64,000 nt of DNA, taken from positions 1-64,000 of the forward strand of contig NZ_AZAC01000083.1 of assembly GCF_000931935.2 (NCBI RefSeq), written 5' to 3'. Under the pieces are notes generated by a model that did no database searches, was not told the origin of the DNA, and saw only the letters and a program-made list of their open reading frames with translations. Made by a program: the position numbers and the translations under genes. Shown here piece by piece: positions 35,464 to 44,843 of this stretch (positions are counted from its first letter, which is position 1; every line of letters starts with the position of its first letter). The DNA is from Dethiosulfatarculus sandiegensis. GTDB taxonomy: Bacteria; Desulfobacterota; Desulfarculia; Desulfarculales; Desulfarculaceae.

Positions 35464-37407
35464 TTAAAAGCCCATGGCCTGGGCCATCTCCTCTTCGGAG
35501 AGCACCTGGTCTATCTCCAGAAGAACTTTGACTTTTTCGTCCACTTTGGCCATGCCCATGATGTAGGAAGTATCGAGTGAAGTGCCGAAGGCCGGTGCGG
35601 GTTCGATATTTTCGGCAGTAAGGTTCACCACTTCATTCACTGAATCCACTACAATTCCGGATTTGACCAGCCCATCGGGGGCCTGGGTCTCGACCACAAT
35701 GATGCAGGTGCGGTCCGTGTATTCAGTTTCCTCAATTCCCAGGCGCAGTCGCAGGTCGATAACCGGTATGACCTTGCCTCTCAAGTTGATTACTCCCTTA
35801 AAGAATTCCGGCACCCTGGGGACCGGGGTGATCGGCAACACACCCATGATTTCCACGATGCGCAATATGCTCAGTCCGAATTCTTCTCCATCCAGGGAGA
35901 AGGTCAGGTATTTACCTTCCTTCTCCAGCATGGCCTTGGCTGCCGCGTCCTTGGCCAGGGCCGCCGGGCTCGGCGTATGAGGCCCTTTCTGGGGCTCTTT
36001 AGTATCGGCCAGTTCCGGGGCGGTGTATCCGCAGGCCTTGCCGGCAAAGCTGGTGTCAACAAACTTGTCCAGGTCTATCAACTGTCCCACGCCCATATCA
36101 TGGTGCATGTAATCGAGCATGCGTTTTAAGTCTTCTTTGACCGGGAAAAGATCATGGGTGGTGATGCCGTGGGGCTCTGTGAGCACGTTTTTCAAAACCG
36201 ACTGGCGCAGGCCCAGATTGCCGTCCGGGTCCAGGAAGGAAACCGCGATTTCCGCTGCCACAGCAGGCTTTTCCTTGATGAACTTGCCCGCTTCCACCAA
36301 AAGGCTGATGAATTCCTGAATGGCCGGTTCATGATCTTTTATCACTTCTTCGCGCAAGGTGACCACGCAACAGGGATGGCCGGGCCATACCTGGCCTGAA
36401 AGGAACTGCAGGTCGGCGATTCCCCCGGCAATGGATTTGGTCCCTATGGGTTCGGCCACCATGAAACCGCAGGCATCCTGGTTTTGGCCCAGGAATTCCG
36501 GCATCTTAACCGGCGGCACCACCTCAAAGCATACGTTTATGCCGTCTTCCCCGGGCACCCCGGGTTTAAGCCCCAGTTCTTTTAGATACATGTGGGCCAG
36601 CATGTGGTGCATGGACAGGCGGTGGGGGATGTAGAAATCCTTGTCCCTGAAAAAATCGGCGGCCTTTTCCTGTTGAAAGCCGCCTTTTTTGTTGCGCACA
36701 AAGATGCTGCCGTTTTTATGGGCCAGGAGCAGAAGTTTGATGGGGACGCCCGCGCTGAACAGGTCCATGGCAATGGGGGCCAGCACCAGGGAGCCGTCCA
36801 CTTCCCCTTTTTCCAGGGAGCCGGCCACCTGGTTCCAGGTAGCCATGCATTCTGTCTCCAGGGTGAAGAGTTCGGGCTTGAAATGACCGGTGTCAGCCAG
36901 GTGTTTTAATACGCCCAGAACCAGGTGGTCTGTGATCTGGATATGGCCCATCTTGATTTTAAGGCGTCCGTCCGCCGTGGTCTGCGGGGTTCTGGTGTAG
37001 GTTTTACCGTTTTCAGCGGCCTCGCCGGAGATAGCGGCTCCCATGACATTTTGCAGCTCTTCAGAGGTGAAGGGCTTGGAGACCATTCCGCTGATGCCCG
37101 CCTCTTTGGCCTTGGTGACCTGGGTTCTTTCGCCCTGGGCCGTGGCCATGATAAAGGGGGTTTCCTTGCGTTTGGCATCGGCCCTGACCCATAAAAGCAG
37201 CTCATAGCCGTCTTTTATCGGCATGTTCCAGTCGCTTATGATCAGATCGACCTTTTGATCCGTCTTGAGCTGGTCAATTGCATCCTGACCGTCCTTGGCC
37301 TCAAGCACATTGGAAAAACCAAGGTCATTTATGATCTTGATTTCCATTTTGCGCATGATTTCAGAGTCTTCGACCAAAAGGATAATCATATTGGGGTCTA
37401 GCGACAT
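35464..37407 (-). CDS. Receiver + NrtA/CmpA-like binding domain + CheW fusion protein
   Basis: A 647-residue cytoplasmic protein with three parts. Residues 1-125 are a CheY-like receiver with acidic pair Glu13-Asp14, phospho-acceptor Asp59 (DLIISDWNMP) and Lys111 (SKPF). Residues about 150-440 resemble the NrtA/CmpA solute-binding proteins (GHIQITDHLVLGVL, GEVDGSLVLAPIAMDL, WPGHPCCVV), normally periplasmic nitrate or bicarbonate receptors, but no signal peptide is present. Residues about 505-640 are a CheW domain (LTFSLDGEEFGLSI, VINLRGKVIPVIDLR). The last residues AQAMGF resemble the CheZ tail that binds CheY. AGGAGGTGA precedes ATG 37407. It probably couples a cytoplasmic ligand and phosphorylation to a chemoreceptor array (inference). 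Confidence 0.9.
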   Translation of the reverse strand: MSLDPNMIILLVEDSEIMRKMEIKIINDLGFSNVLEAKDGQDAIDQLKTDQKVDLIISDWNMPIKDGYELLLWVRADAKRKETPFIMATAQGERTQVTKAKEAGISGMVSKPFTSEELQNVMGAAISGEAAENGKTYTRTPQTTADGRLKIKMGHIQITDHLVLGVLKHLADTGHFKPELFTLETECMATWNQVAGSLEKGEVDGSLVLAPIAMDLFSAGVPIKLLLLAHKNGSIFVRNKKGGFQQEKAADFFRDKDFYIPHRLSMHHMLAHMYLKELGLKPGVPGEDGINVCFEVVPPVKMPEFLGQNQDACGFMVAEPIGTKSIAGGIADLQFLSGQVWPGHPCCVVTLREEVIKDHEPAIQEFISLLVEAGKFIKEKPAVAAEIAVSFLDPDGNLGLRQSVLKNVLTEPHGITTHDLFPVKEDLKRMLDYMHHDMGVGQLIDLDKFVDTSFAGKACGYTAPELADTKEPQKGPHTPSPAALAKDAAAKAMLEKEGKYLTFSLDGEEFGLSILRIVEIMGVLPITPVPRVPEFFKGVINLRGKVIPVIDLRLRLGIEETEYTDRTCIIVVETQAPDGLVKSGIVVDSVNEVVNLTAENIEPAPAFGTSLDTSYIMGMAKVDEKVKVLLEIDQVLSEEEMAQAMGF

Positions 37408-37997
37408 GGAGTCACCTCCTGAATGATTTTGGTTCGGATAGGGTTTCGATCTAGCTTCACAAAAAAATGATTCCTCAGGTTGCTTTTTGGTCCTGAACGT
37501 CCCCTTTGGCTTTTATCTGAGAAAAGGGGACCGCAGAAACAGCACCTGACGAATCACCTTTACCTGGCTTTTGGCATGAGCGCATGCCTCTTTATACAAT
37601 TGTAAACGTTATTCCGGGGATTTCAGTTAAAAACAAGTGTTAATCCCGAGTCTTTGCCCTTTCCTGGGCAATTATCCTTGCGCAGCTTTGCAAAAGGGTT
37701 AGAGCCTGAAAATTGGTTCTTGGGTGCGAAGGGCGGAATAAGAAAGGATTTCGGACCATTATGCCGAATTGCCTGTACATGGAGCCCCTCCGGCCCCGGA
37801 GCATGAGGCAAGATAGCCCACCCGCCGCTTGATGGCGGGATTGACGGCGGACTTTGTTATCCTTTATTCGCGAGGCGGCTGACCTGCCGCCCTTGTCCGT
37901 CCATTCATAGCCCTTATTCTTGATAATATATCACGCTCAATCCGACGGCCACATTAGATGGGTGTTGAAAAACGTATGGCTATGCGGGCCATAAACA

Positions 37998-38083
37998 CAC
38001 CCCAAAAATGCCAGAGCATTTTCGGGGACCCCGAATGATACACCCCAAAAATGCCAGAGCATTTTCGGGGACCCCGAATGATG
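37998..38083. repeat. Tandem 43-base repeat, each unit forming a hairpin
   Basis: Two copies (37998-38040 and 38041-38083) are identical except for the last base. Each holds CCCC...GGGG and AAAATGC-CAGA-GCATTTT, which together pair as a 12-bp stem with one mismatch and a 4-base loop. Two copies are too few, and too directly adjacent, for CRISPR. It looks like a REP/MITE-like or small tandem element. Confidence 0.85.
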
Positions 38084-38118
38084 CCCCGCCATTCCGCGCA
38101 GCTTTGGAAAACAAGTGA

Positions 38119-38151
38119 GCAAGTTGCTGAAATTTAATTTCAGCAACTTGC
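38119..38151. repeat. Perfect 16-bp inverted repeat
   Basis: GCAAGTTGCTGAAATT (38119-38134) and its exact complement (38136-38151) are separated by one base. It lies 35 bases past the NYN stop codon on the minus strand, so it may stop or stabilise that transcript, but no T-run follows. It may also be the end of a small mobile element. Confidence 0.85.
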
Positions 38152-38185
38152 CTGCTAGATGGGTGCTTGAGGAATATCTCCCTTG

Positions 38186-38944
38186 TCAGGAGCCGAATCC
38201 AGCCACAGTGTAAGTGCCTGAGCGGGCGTCGGTGCGCAGGGAAAGCAGGCCTTTTTTTTCGGCATCCAGCAAGAGGTCGCTGAAGCTTCTGTAGCCGCAG
38301 TAGGATTCGTCAAAAGAGGGTTTTTTCCTTTTCATGGTGTCTTTCACCATGGAGGAGTAGATGATCTCCTTGTTTTCCCTCATAAGGGCCGAGACGGACT
38401 GCAAAAGCAGGTCAAAGGCCTGGCGTTTTTCCTTGGATATTCCCTTGGGAAGATTCGGCGGAGTGCCGATCGACCTTTCAAGGTCTTCGTAATAAACGAA
38501 CTCGTCGCAGTTGTCCCTCAAAAGGTCGCTGGTGGAGGCCTTCATACCCAGCCCGATCACCATTTTGCCGTTTTCCTTCAGCTTTGAGACCAGGGGGGAG
38601 AAGTCGCTGTCTCCACTGACTATAACAAAAGTGCTTACATGTATTTTCTGGTAGCACAGGTCCATGGCATCTACGCAAAGGCGGATGTCGGCGGAGTTTT
38701 TACCGGTCTGGCTGCGTTTGGGGATCTCGATGAGTTCTATGGCCAGTTCGTGCAGTTCATGCTTGTATTTGTTAAATCGTGACCAGTCGGCATAGGCCTT
38801 CTTGACCACAACCTTGCCCTTCTCCACCAGCCTTTCCAAGACGATGTTCATGTCAAAGTTTTTGTTTCGGGGAAAACCTTGGGCCAGGTTTTCAAAATCA
38901 ATAAAAACTGCAAGTGTGGTGTCTCTGATTTCAGTCGATTCCAT
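38186..38944 (-). CDS. NYN domain protein with C-terminal OST-HTH/LOTUS-like domain
   Basis: A 252-residue protein of the LabA/DUF88 NYN group (PIN-like RNase fold). The acidic active-site residues are visible in FIDFENLAQ (Asp near residue 15) and VSGDSDFSPLV (about residues 119-129), with SADIRLCVDAMDL supplying another Asp. The final 75 residues (ISKEKRQAFDLLLQ... YCGYRSFSDLLLDAEKKGLL) fit the OST-HTH RNA-binding domain. The frame is open to 39184, but ATG 38944 begins the conserved domain. It probably degrades or processes RNA; the target is unknown. It is transcribed divergently from glgP. Confidence 0.85.
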   Translation of the reverse strand: MESTEIRDTTLAVFIDFENLAQGFPRNKNFDMNIVLERLVEKGKVVVKKAYADWSRFNKYKHELHELAIELIEIPKRSQTGKNSADIRLCVDAMDLCYQKIHVSTFVIVSGDSDFSPLVSKLKENGKMVIGLGMKASTSDLLRDNCDEFVYYEDLERSIGTPPNLPKGISKEKRQAFDLLLQSVSALMRENKEIIYSSMVKDTMKRKKPSFDESYCGYRSFSDLLLDAEKKGLLSLRTDARSGTYTVAGFGS

Positions 38945-39398
38945 AGGTCTTACCAAATTATATTTTGCAACGGCCGGGATTTTTTTATCCCCCGGCTTGG
39001 CAATTTGCCGTGACAGTTGTGGACCGCCTGGATTTTTCATGATGCAGGTTAAGCCTTTTTGCCAAAGTGGAGCACCGGAAGGGAAAAAGACTTCGACCGG
39101 ATTCCCAGACAGCCCGGTTAATATAATAGCTAAAAAATAAATAAATTCAAGAGCTTGCCACATTTTTTCTTTGGTGCCATCCAAAAGCTGGCGTCCGGAA
39201 AGTCTTTGTTCGCATCTTTTTGAACAACTTGTGGCTTTCTGTAATTACACAGTACCACACCGAAATAACTATGACCATATCGTCAACTCATCGCCTATTG
39301 CTTGCAAATTAGGCAATAGACGGAGAAAATAAAAAAAAGCCCCATGTAAGCCCCCCCCACAGCGGCAAATCAACTTGCCGTACAGGAGGTATCGGCCA
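38945..39398. other. Intergenic region between divergent NYN and glgP genes
   Basis: About 450 bases with no gene on the plus strand; the minus-strand frame of the NYN gene stays open to 39184 but has no sensible start. Just ahead of the glgP ribosome-binding site there is a small hairpin (CGGCAA 39363-39368 with TTGCCG 39375-39380). Confidence 0.5.
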
Positions 39399-41951
39399 GT
39401 GAAACCCACCCTTATGTTTAAAATAAAGCCCAATCTGCCGCCTCTTTTGGAACCGCTTCGCTCCATCAGCGGCAATTTATGGTTCAGTTGGCATTCAGAG
39501 GCTGTGGAGCTGTTTCAGCGCCTGGGAGGAGCCCTGTGGGCTGAATTGAATCATAACCCCACCGCACTTTTAAACCAGCTCAGTCAGGCCCGTTTGGAAG
39601 AACTGGCCAGGGACAATGGTTTTGTGGCTGAGGTGGAGCGGGTGGCAGGCCAGCTTGCCGCCTATCAGGACGTGCAAAACTGTCCGTTCTTGGGAAACGA
39701 GGTTCCCGATTTTTTCAAGGTGGCCTATTTTTCCGCTGAATATGGATTGGCCGATTGCCTGCCGATCTATTCAGGCGGCCTGGGCATGCTGAGCGGTGAC
39801 CACCTGAAAAGCGCAAGCGACTTGAACCTGCCGCTTATCGGGGTGGGACTGGCTTATGGCCAGGGATATTTCAACCAATACCTAAATCCGGACGGATGGC
39901 AGCAGGAAGGCTATAAACCCAATGATTTCTGGAATTTGCCAACCGAACTGCTAAAGGAAGATTCAGGCGAGCTGGTTAAGATATCGGTTGATATTCAAGG
40001 CCGCGCGCTGACTGCCCAGGTCTGGAAGGTCATGGTGGGGCGTATCACGCTTTACCTTATGGATGCCAATCTGGAGGAGAACCCGCCTGATTTCCGGGCA
40101 ATCACCTATCAGCTTTACGGCGGTGACCGCCAGATGCGCATCCGGCAGGAAATTCTTCTGGGCATCGGCGGGGTGCGGCTCTTGGAGCGGCTCGGAATAC
40201 AACCCAATGTGTTGCATATGAACGAGGGGCACAGCGCCTTTGCCGCCCTGGAACGCATTCGTCAATTGCGCCTTAAGTTCGGGCTTTCCTTTGACGAAGC
40301 CTGTGAAGCAGTCAAGGCCAGCACCTGCTTCACCACCCATACCCCGGTTCCGGCGGGAAACGACTATTTTGACCCCGAGCTGGTGAGAAGGCACTTTGCC
40401 GGTTATGTGGAGGAGCTGGGAATCAGCATGCCGGTGCTGTTGGGGTTTGGCAGGATACACCCCAGGGATCAGCAGGAGCTTTTTTGCATGACCGTGCTGG
40501 CCTTGCGGCTAAGCTCCTTCAGCAACGGAGTCAGTAAACTTCACGGCGAGGTGAGCCGCCATATGTGGCGCGAGGTTTGGCCCCACTTTCCCCTGGAAGA
40601 TGTGCCCATAAGCCATATCACCAACGGGGTCCACATTCCCAGCTGGATATCCTCGGACATGGCTTATCTGTATGACCGTTATCTGGGCCCGGCCTGGATG
40701 GAGAACTCCGACTACCGGGGAGTCTGGTCTTCTGTGCGTCAGATCCCGGATGCAGAGCTTTGGCGGGCCCATGAAAGAAGGCGCACCCGTTCGGTGGCTT
40801 TTCTGCGTAAGAGGCTTAGTGAACAGGTGAAGCGTCAGGGAGGAAGCGCCGAACAGCTCGCCCAGGCGGCCGAGGCCTTGAATCCGGAGACCTTGACCCT
40901 GGTTTTTGCCAGGCGTTTTGCGACTTATAAAAGGGCGGTGCTTTTGCTGTCAGACCCGGACAGGCTTTCCGCCATATTGAATAATCCCAAAAGGCCGGTG
41001 CAGGTGGTTTTTGCGGGCAAGGCTCACCCCAGGGACAACGAGGGCAAGGAGTATATCCGCAAGGTGGTGGCCCTGGGCAAGGACCCGCGTTTCAGGCAGA
41101 AACTTGTGTTCATAGAGGATTATGACATTAATGTGGCCCGCTACCTGGTGCAGGGCGCGGATGTATGGTTGAACACGCCCCAGCGCCCCTTGGAGGCCTG
41201 CGGAACCAGCGGAATGAAGGCCGCGGCCAATGGAGCGCTTAACCTGAGCATCCTGGACGGTTGGTGGGACGAGGCCTTTGAACCGGGAGTGGGCTGGGCC
41301 ATAGGCGCGGGCGAGGAATACCAGGATGCCCAGGAACAGAATCGCATAGAGGCAAACGCCCTTTACCGGATTCTGGAAGACGAGGTGGTGCCCCTTTTCT
41401 ATAACCGGGGCGAAGACGACCTGCCCAGGGGCTGGATTGAATACATGAAAAAATCCCTTTCCCATCTCTGCCCGGAATTCAATACTCATCGCATGTTGGC
41501 CGACTATACCGAAGAGGGCTATCTGCCGGCCGCAGTGCGGTATAACGCCCTTGTATCAGATGACTTTGAAAGGGCCAGGGAACTCGGCGCCTGGGTGCGC
41601 AAGATCATGGAAAATTGGGGACAGGTCAAGGTGATAGAGGTCACCAGCAACGCGCCGGACACCTTGTATTGGGGTGATGAAATAGAGATAAGGGCCAGGG
41701 TGCGTTTGGGAGAGCTTTTCCCGAGTGACGTGGCCTGCGACCTTTATTTCGGCCCCCTGGATGCAGACGGTGAATTTAAGAAAAGGGAAACCAAATCCAT
41801 GGAGGCCGCCGGGCAGGAGAACGGGGAATACCTGTTCCATGGAAGGTTGAAAAGCCCCTGGACCGGACGTATGGGCCTTACCGTGCGGCTGGTGCCTTTT
41901 GCTCCCCAGCTGAGCTCCAAACATTCCCTGGGCCTGGCGGTCTGGGGATGA
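39399..41951 (+). CDS. glgP: Alpha-glucan (glycogen/maltodextrin) phosphorylase
   Basis: An 850-residue phosphorylase of the bacterial/archaeal alpha-glucan phosphorylase group, which releases glucose-1-phosphate from glycogen or maltodextrin using pyridoxal phosphate. The N-terminal DUF3417 region (PLRSISGNLWFSWH) is followed by FSAEYGLADCLPIYSGGLGMLSGDH, a family hallmark, then MNEGHSAFA, FTTHTPVPAGND, and the PLP-lysine block ACGTSGMKAAANG. GTG 39399 was chosen because AGGAGG (39384-39389) lies 9 bases upstream; ATG 39414 is possible. It is a single-gene unit ended by a hairpin at 41971-42001. Confidence 0.96.
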   Translation: MKPTLMFKIKPNLPPLLEPLRSISGNLWFSWHSEAVELFQRLGGALWAELNHNPTALLNQLSQARLEELARDNGFVAEVERVAGQLAAYQDVQNCPFLGNEVPDFFKVAYFSAEYGLADCLPIYSGGLGMLSGDHLKSASDLNLPLIGVGLAYGQGYFNQYLNPDGWQQEGYKPNDFWNLPTELLKEDSGELVKISVDIQGRALTAQVWKVMVGRITLYLMDANLEENPPDFRAITYQLYGGDRQMRIRQEILLGIGGVRLLERLGIQPNVLHMNEGHSAFAALERIRQLRLKFGLSFDEACEAVKASTCFTTHTPVPAGNDYFDPELVRRHFAGYVEELGISMPVLLGFGRIHPRDQQELFCMTVLALRLSSFSNGVSKLHGEVSRHMWREVWPHFPLEDVPISHITNGVHIPSWISSDMAYLYDRYLGPAWMENSDYRGVWSSVRQIPDAELWRAHERRRTRSVAFLRKRLSEQVKRQGGSAEQLAQAAEALNPETLTLVFARRFATYKRAVLLLSDPDRLSAILNNPKRPVQVVFAGKAHPRDNEGKEYIRKVVALGKDPRFRQKLVFIEDYDINVARYLVQGADVWLNTPQRPLEACGTSGMKAAANGALNLSILDGWWDEAFEPGVGWAIGAGEEYQDAQEQNRIEANALYRILEDEVVPLFYNRGEDDLPRGWIEYMKKSLSHLCPEFNTHRMLADYTEEGYLPAAVRYNALVSDDFERARELGAWVRKIMENWGQVKVIEVTSNAPDTLYWGDEIEIRARVRLGELFPSDVACDLYFGPLDADGEFKKRETKSMEAAGQENGEYLFHGRLKSPWTGRMGLTVRLVPFAPQLSSKHSLGLAVWG

Positions 41952-41970
41952 CCCTGAAAAAAAGAATGAA

Positions 41971-42001
41971 AAGGCTCTTTTCCACACAGGGAAAGAGCCT
42001 T
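41971..42001. terminator. Intrinsic terminator after glgP
   Basis: AAGGCTCTTTTCC (41971-41983) pairs with GGGAAAGAGCCTT (41989-42001), 13 bp with one G-T pair and a 5-base loop. It sits 20 bases after the glgP stop and 19 bases beyond the end of the convergent gene. The T-run on the plus strand is weak. Confidence 0.7.
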
Positions 42002-42020
42002 CTTAGTCTGGTTTCTAACC

Positions 42021-42536
42021 TCAGCGGGTGGGGGGACGGTAAGAATCCAGAAGCGAGGCGTTTCTCGGCGCGTTTAAAGAGGGGCGGTTGGCTGAAAGAT
42101 TGCGTTCCATCCATTTGCGGGTCAGTACATAGGTCTGCTCGCCATCCCTCATTGGCCCCCGGCCCAAAAATTCAATCTCAAGCCACTCCTGCAAGAGATT
42201 TTCCGCTTGGTTCCGATCCAGGCCCAGCAACCTGCTAATCTCGGCAAGGGTCTGGTTTTCATTTTCATTGAACATGGGCAGGACCCGTTTTTGCATCTTG
42301 GTCAAGTTCTTGCGGGCCGCGGCCGCTTCTTTTTCCCGCTCCTTGGCCGGGTCTGCATCCTGTTCCAGGTCAGGCAGGCCTTCTTTTAGAAAACGACCGG
42401 CCTGGGCCATGAAGGCCTGGGCGGCCCAGTCACCCAAAAGCCTCTCCTCTATCAGCTTTCTGGCCGGTGGAGTTTTGAGAAAGGCCTGCCAGAGATTGTA
42501 AACACCCTCGCTGACTTTAAGTTCAATGGTGGGCAT
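42021..42536 (-). CDS. Winged-helix-like protein of unknown function
   Basis: A 171-residue protein that I do not recognise. Residues about 85-130 (TKMQKRVLPMFNENENQTLAEISRLLGL..., then QAENLLQEWLEIEFL) look like a winged-helix fold of the MarR or TrmB type, with a charged linker before it (DADPAKEREKEAAAA). The N-terminus is helical. ATG 42536 begins a compact protein and has GGAAAGG upstream; the frame is open to 43130 but that part overlaps the divergent neighbour. It shares a 325-base divergent promoter region with the TIM-barrel gene. Confidence 0.6.
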   Translation of the reverse strand: MPTIELKVSEGVYNLWQAFLKTPPARKLIEERLLGDWAAQAFMAQAGRFLKEGLPDLEQDADPAKEREKEAAAARKNLTKMQKRVLPMFNENENQTLAEISRLLGLDRNQAENLLQEWLEIEFLGRGPMRDGEQTYVLTRKWMERNLSANRPSLNAPRNASLLDSYRPPTR

Positions 42537-42861
42537 AACAAAAAACCTTTCCGGCGATTGAGTTTGATCCTTAAGACAGGTCTTTTCCGGCCCGCCTTCC
42601 AATTTCAGACACGGGTGTTTTCCAAGTAAACCCTTTGCCTTTGCCGGTCGGTATCGACCTGGGAGTTTTGTCGGGTTCTCCCCAAAAAACCTTGAAGGGC
42701 GGTCTTGATTTCCCATGTCTCGTATGCTTTTGCCTAGAATGATATTATTACCATTATGCTCTTTTGGATACCACAAACCGCTCTTAAACCCCGGCTCAGC
42801 ACAGGGGGCTTTTTTCCTGACCGGTTTAAAAAACCGGCGCAACAGAATCTGGTTGGAGACC
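42537..42861. other. Divergent promoter region, no gene seen
   Basis: This 325-base gap lies between two divergent starts and should contain both promoters. The long frames that cross it in both directions look like extensions without start signals. No operator-like repeat stands out. Confidence 0.45.
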
Positions 42862-44010
42862 ATGCCCGAACCTGTAATCTGGATAATGACCGATGCCGCA
42901 GCCTTGAACCAGGCAAAAGAACTTAGAGACCGTCTTGGCCAAAAGGCGAACAGCCTGATCCTGGCCCCCCAAGGGGTTGCGGGCGCAGACCTTAACCTGG
43001 GGCCTGCGCCTGACCTGCTGCTGGCGCTTACGGGCTGCCCCCTTGAATTGCGCCCCCGCGCCTGCGCGCTTATGGCCCAAAAACCGCCCAAAGGCCTTGA
43101 TTGCCTGCCTTGCCCGGTGCTCGGCAACAATGAATCCGCTTTCCTGGAAGGCGGCTTGCCCCCTGATCCCGGCCAGGCGGCTTTATTGCTGCTTGAACTT
43201 TCTCACCAGGTGTTTACTCCGCCCTGGCTTGAAAAGGTGCAGGTTAATCTTCCCCTGACCTACCTTTTGAACGGATATGGGGAGTTGGTTAAAAATTATC
43301 CGCTTAATTTGGAGATAGGCATAGACGCGGGCGCCCTGGACGGCCTGGGCCGGGCGGAATTGGATCTGGCCAAGGAGCTTTTGGCAGGCAGAAAATTGAC
43401 CGCCCATCTTCCTTTCAAGGACCTGGTCCCCGCAAGCAATGACCCCCTTATAAGCCGGGCAGCCCGTGAAAGGCTGGCCAAGGCAATGGACTGGGCTTAT
43501 GAACTGGGGGCCTTCCAGATGGTGATGCACCTGGGTTATGATTGGCGCATACACCGGGATCTGGACGAGTTTGCCGATAATTTTAGGGATAACTTAGGGC
43601 CTCTGGCGGATAAGGCCCTGGATCGCGGCTTGAGCCTGGCTTTGGAAAACACCTTTGAACCCGGGCCGCAGGTGCTTGAAGCAGTGCTCGAGCGCCTGGG
43701 CAAGGGCCCCGGTTTGGGGTTTTGTCTGGATGTGGGGCATGCCATGTCTTTTGGCAGGGCCTCGCTGGCCGAGTGGTGGCAGGGGCTTAAGGGGCATCTT
43801 CTGGAGATGCACCTGCACGACAACTTGGGCGATGATGACCGGCACCTGCCCCCGGGCTGGGGCAAGGCGGACTGGCCCGGCCTGAGATCCCGGCTTGACG
43901 CCCAGGAGAAATTGCCGGTCTTGACCCTGGAGCCACACCAGGAACCCTATCTTTGGGCCTCCTTACGCGGGCTTCTGAAACTGTGGGGAGACCCGTTTGG
44001 AAGCGATTAA
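42862..44010 (+). CDS. Sugar phosphate isomerase/epimerase-like TIM-barrel protein
   Basis: A 382-residue protein. The C-terminal 250 residues are an AP-endonuclease-2 type TIM barrel: EIGIDAGALDGL, LTAHLPFKDL, MVMHLGYD, LALENTFEP, FCLDVGHAMSFG, LEMHLHDNLGDDDRHLPPGWG and LTLEPH. The His, Glu and Asp residues at the strand ends are the usual metal ligands, so it is likely active. The N-terminal 110 residues, roughly, are unlike the family. ATG 42862 follows GGAGACC. The next gene overlaps by one base (TAATG). Substrate unknown. Confidence 0.72.
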   Translation: MPEPVIWIMTDAAALNQAKELRDRLGQKANSLILAPQGVAGADLNLGPAPDLLLALTGCPLELRPRACALMAQKPPKGLDCLPCPVLGNNESAFLEGGLPPDPGQAALLLLELSHQVFTPPWLEKVQVNLPLTYLLNGYGELVKNYPLNLEIGIDAGALDGLGRAELDLAKELLAGRKLTAHLPFKDLVPASNDPLISRAARERLAKAMDWAYELGAFQMVMHLGYDWRIHRDLDEFADNFRDNLGPLADKALDRGLSLALENTFEPGPQVLEAVLERLGKGPGLGFCLDVGHAMSFGRASLAEWWQGLKGHLLEMHLHDNLGDDDRHLPPGWGKADWPGLRSRLDAQEKLPVLTLEPHQEPYLWASLRGLLKLWGDPFGSD

Positions 44011-44558
44011 TGGCGCTGGAAAAAGGGAAAATACGCCTTAAGCCGATTTTGATCAAGCTTGTCACTGTGCTGGCTGCCTTGGGCTTGTTATTCCTGGGCT
44101 GGGACACCGGGCGTAAGGAGAGCCAAAAGGAGCTTAAGTTACTCGGCAGCAAGGTGCGGCTTTTGGAACAAAAGAACCGCAGGCTGCATTCGGAAAATAA
44201 AAGCCTTAGCTCCCGGCTTTTTCGTTGCCAATTGGGTGAAAAGTCCAGGCAGTATAAGGAGAGACGCCCCGAACCAAAAGCAGTGGTGCGCAACCTGGTT
44301 TTATCCAGGGGGCGCTCTGTATTGATTGCAGATCAAAAAGCCACGGTTGTATTGGATGAGGTGCTTAAGTCTCCGGAACGGGCCCGGATTCGGTTCGGGG
44401 TCTTGGGCCGGCCGCAGTCCGTGCGTGAGCTTAAGGCCGGGGCCAGCCTTTCCTTTGAGGTGGGGAAAAGGCAGGTGCATCTGGTGGTGAAGGCCATCCA
44501 TGCCTCCAGCGCCCGCATATCAGTGGTTATCCCGCCCCGCCCCGATGATAAGTCCTGA
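44010..44558 (+). CDS. Membrane-anchored coiled-coil protein of unknown function
   Basis: A 182-residue protein with a membrane helix at about residues 15-32, a charged coiled coil at about 38-75 (KLLGSKVRLLEQKNRRLHSE) and a C-terminal beta-rich domain with a KATVVLDEVLKSPERARIRFGV stretch. It is coupled to the upstream gene by a one-base overlap. The topology resembles small septal or envelope anchors, but no family is recognised. ATG 44010 starts the basic n-region; the frame is open from 43953 inside the previous gene. Confidence 0.6.
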   Translation: MALEKGKIRLKPILIKLVTVLAALGLLFLGWDTGRKESQKELKLLGSKVRLLEQKNRRLHSENKSLSSRLFRCQLGEKSRQYKERRPEPKAVVRNLVLSRGRSVLIADQKATVVLDEVLKSPERARIRFGVLGRPQSVRELKAGASLSFEVGKRQVHLVVKAIHASSARISVVIPPRPDDKS

Positions 44559-44790
44559 ATTCTCCAGACCGGTTCCTCATAGACCGCCGGAGCCGGCGGC
44601 AAGGAGGAAAAAGGCGTGTGGTTTTAACATTTGTTTTGCCGGAAAAGGACGGTCCGCTCCGTTTGCTTGGCTGGGGTGAAAAGAGGCCTTTTCAGACCCC
44701 GGGGGCAGCGGGAAACAGCCCATTTGGCGGACCTTGAATGACGGTACTTTAAAACACGGAATGAATGCCCGACCCGTGCTGAGGCTGTAA

Positions 44791-44830
44791 AAAAAAGCCT
44801 TAAAGCCCCCCGGCCCCGGACGGGGGGCTT
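44791..44830 (-). terminator. Intrinsic terminator after the HU/IHF gene
   Basis: AAGCCCCCC (44803-44811) pairs with GGGGGGCTT (44822-44830). Read on the minus strand, the stem is followed by TTAAGGC and a run of T residues, 14 bases past the stop codon of the HU/IHF-like gene. Confidence 0.82.
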
Positions 44831-44843
44831 GTAATCGTCGGAA

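Larger units (their letters stand above)
37408..38185. other. Repeat-bearing intergenic region
   Basis: About 780 bases without a credible gene between the CheW fusion gene and the NYN gene. It contains a two-copy 43-base tandem repeat (37998-38083) and a long perfect inverted repeat (38119-38151). The bases TAGATGGGTG occur twice (near 37956 and 38156), flanking this repeat block. Confidence 0.6.

Noticed and set aside
37998..38083. Possible CRISPR array
   Set aside because: Only two copies placed directly end to end with no spacer, and no cas genes.
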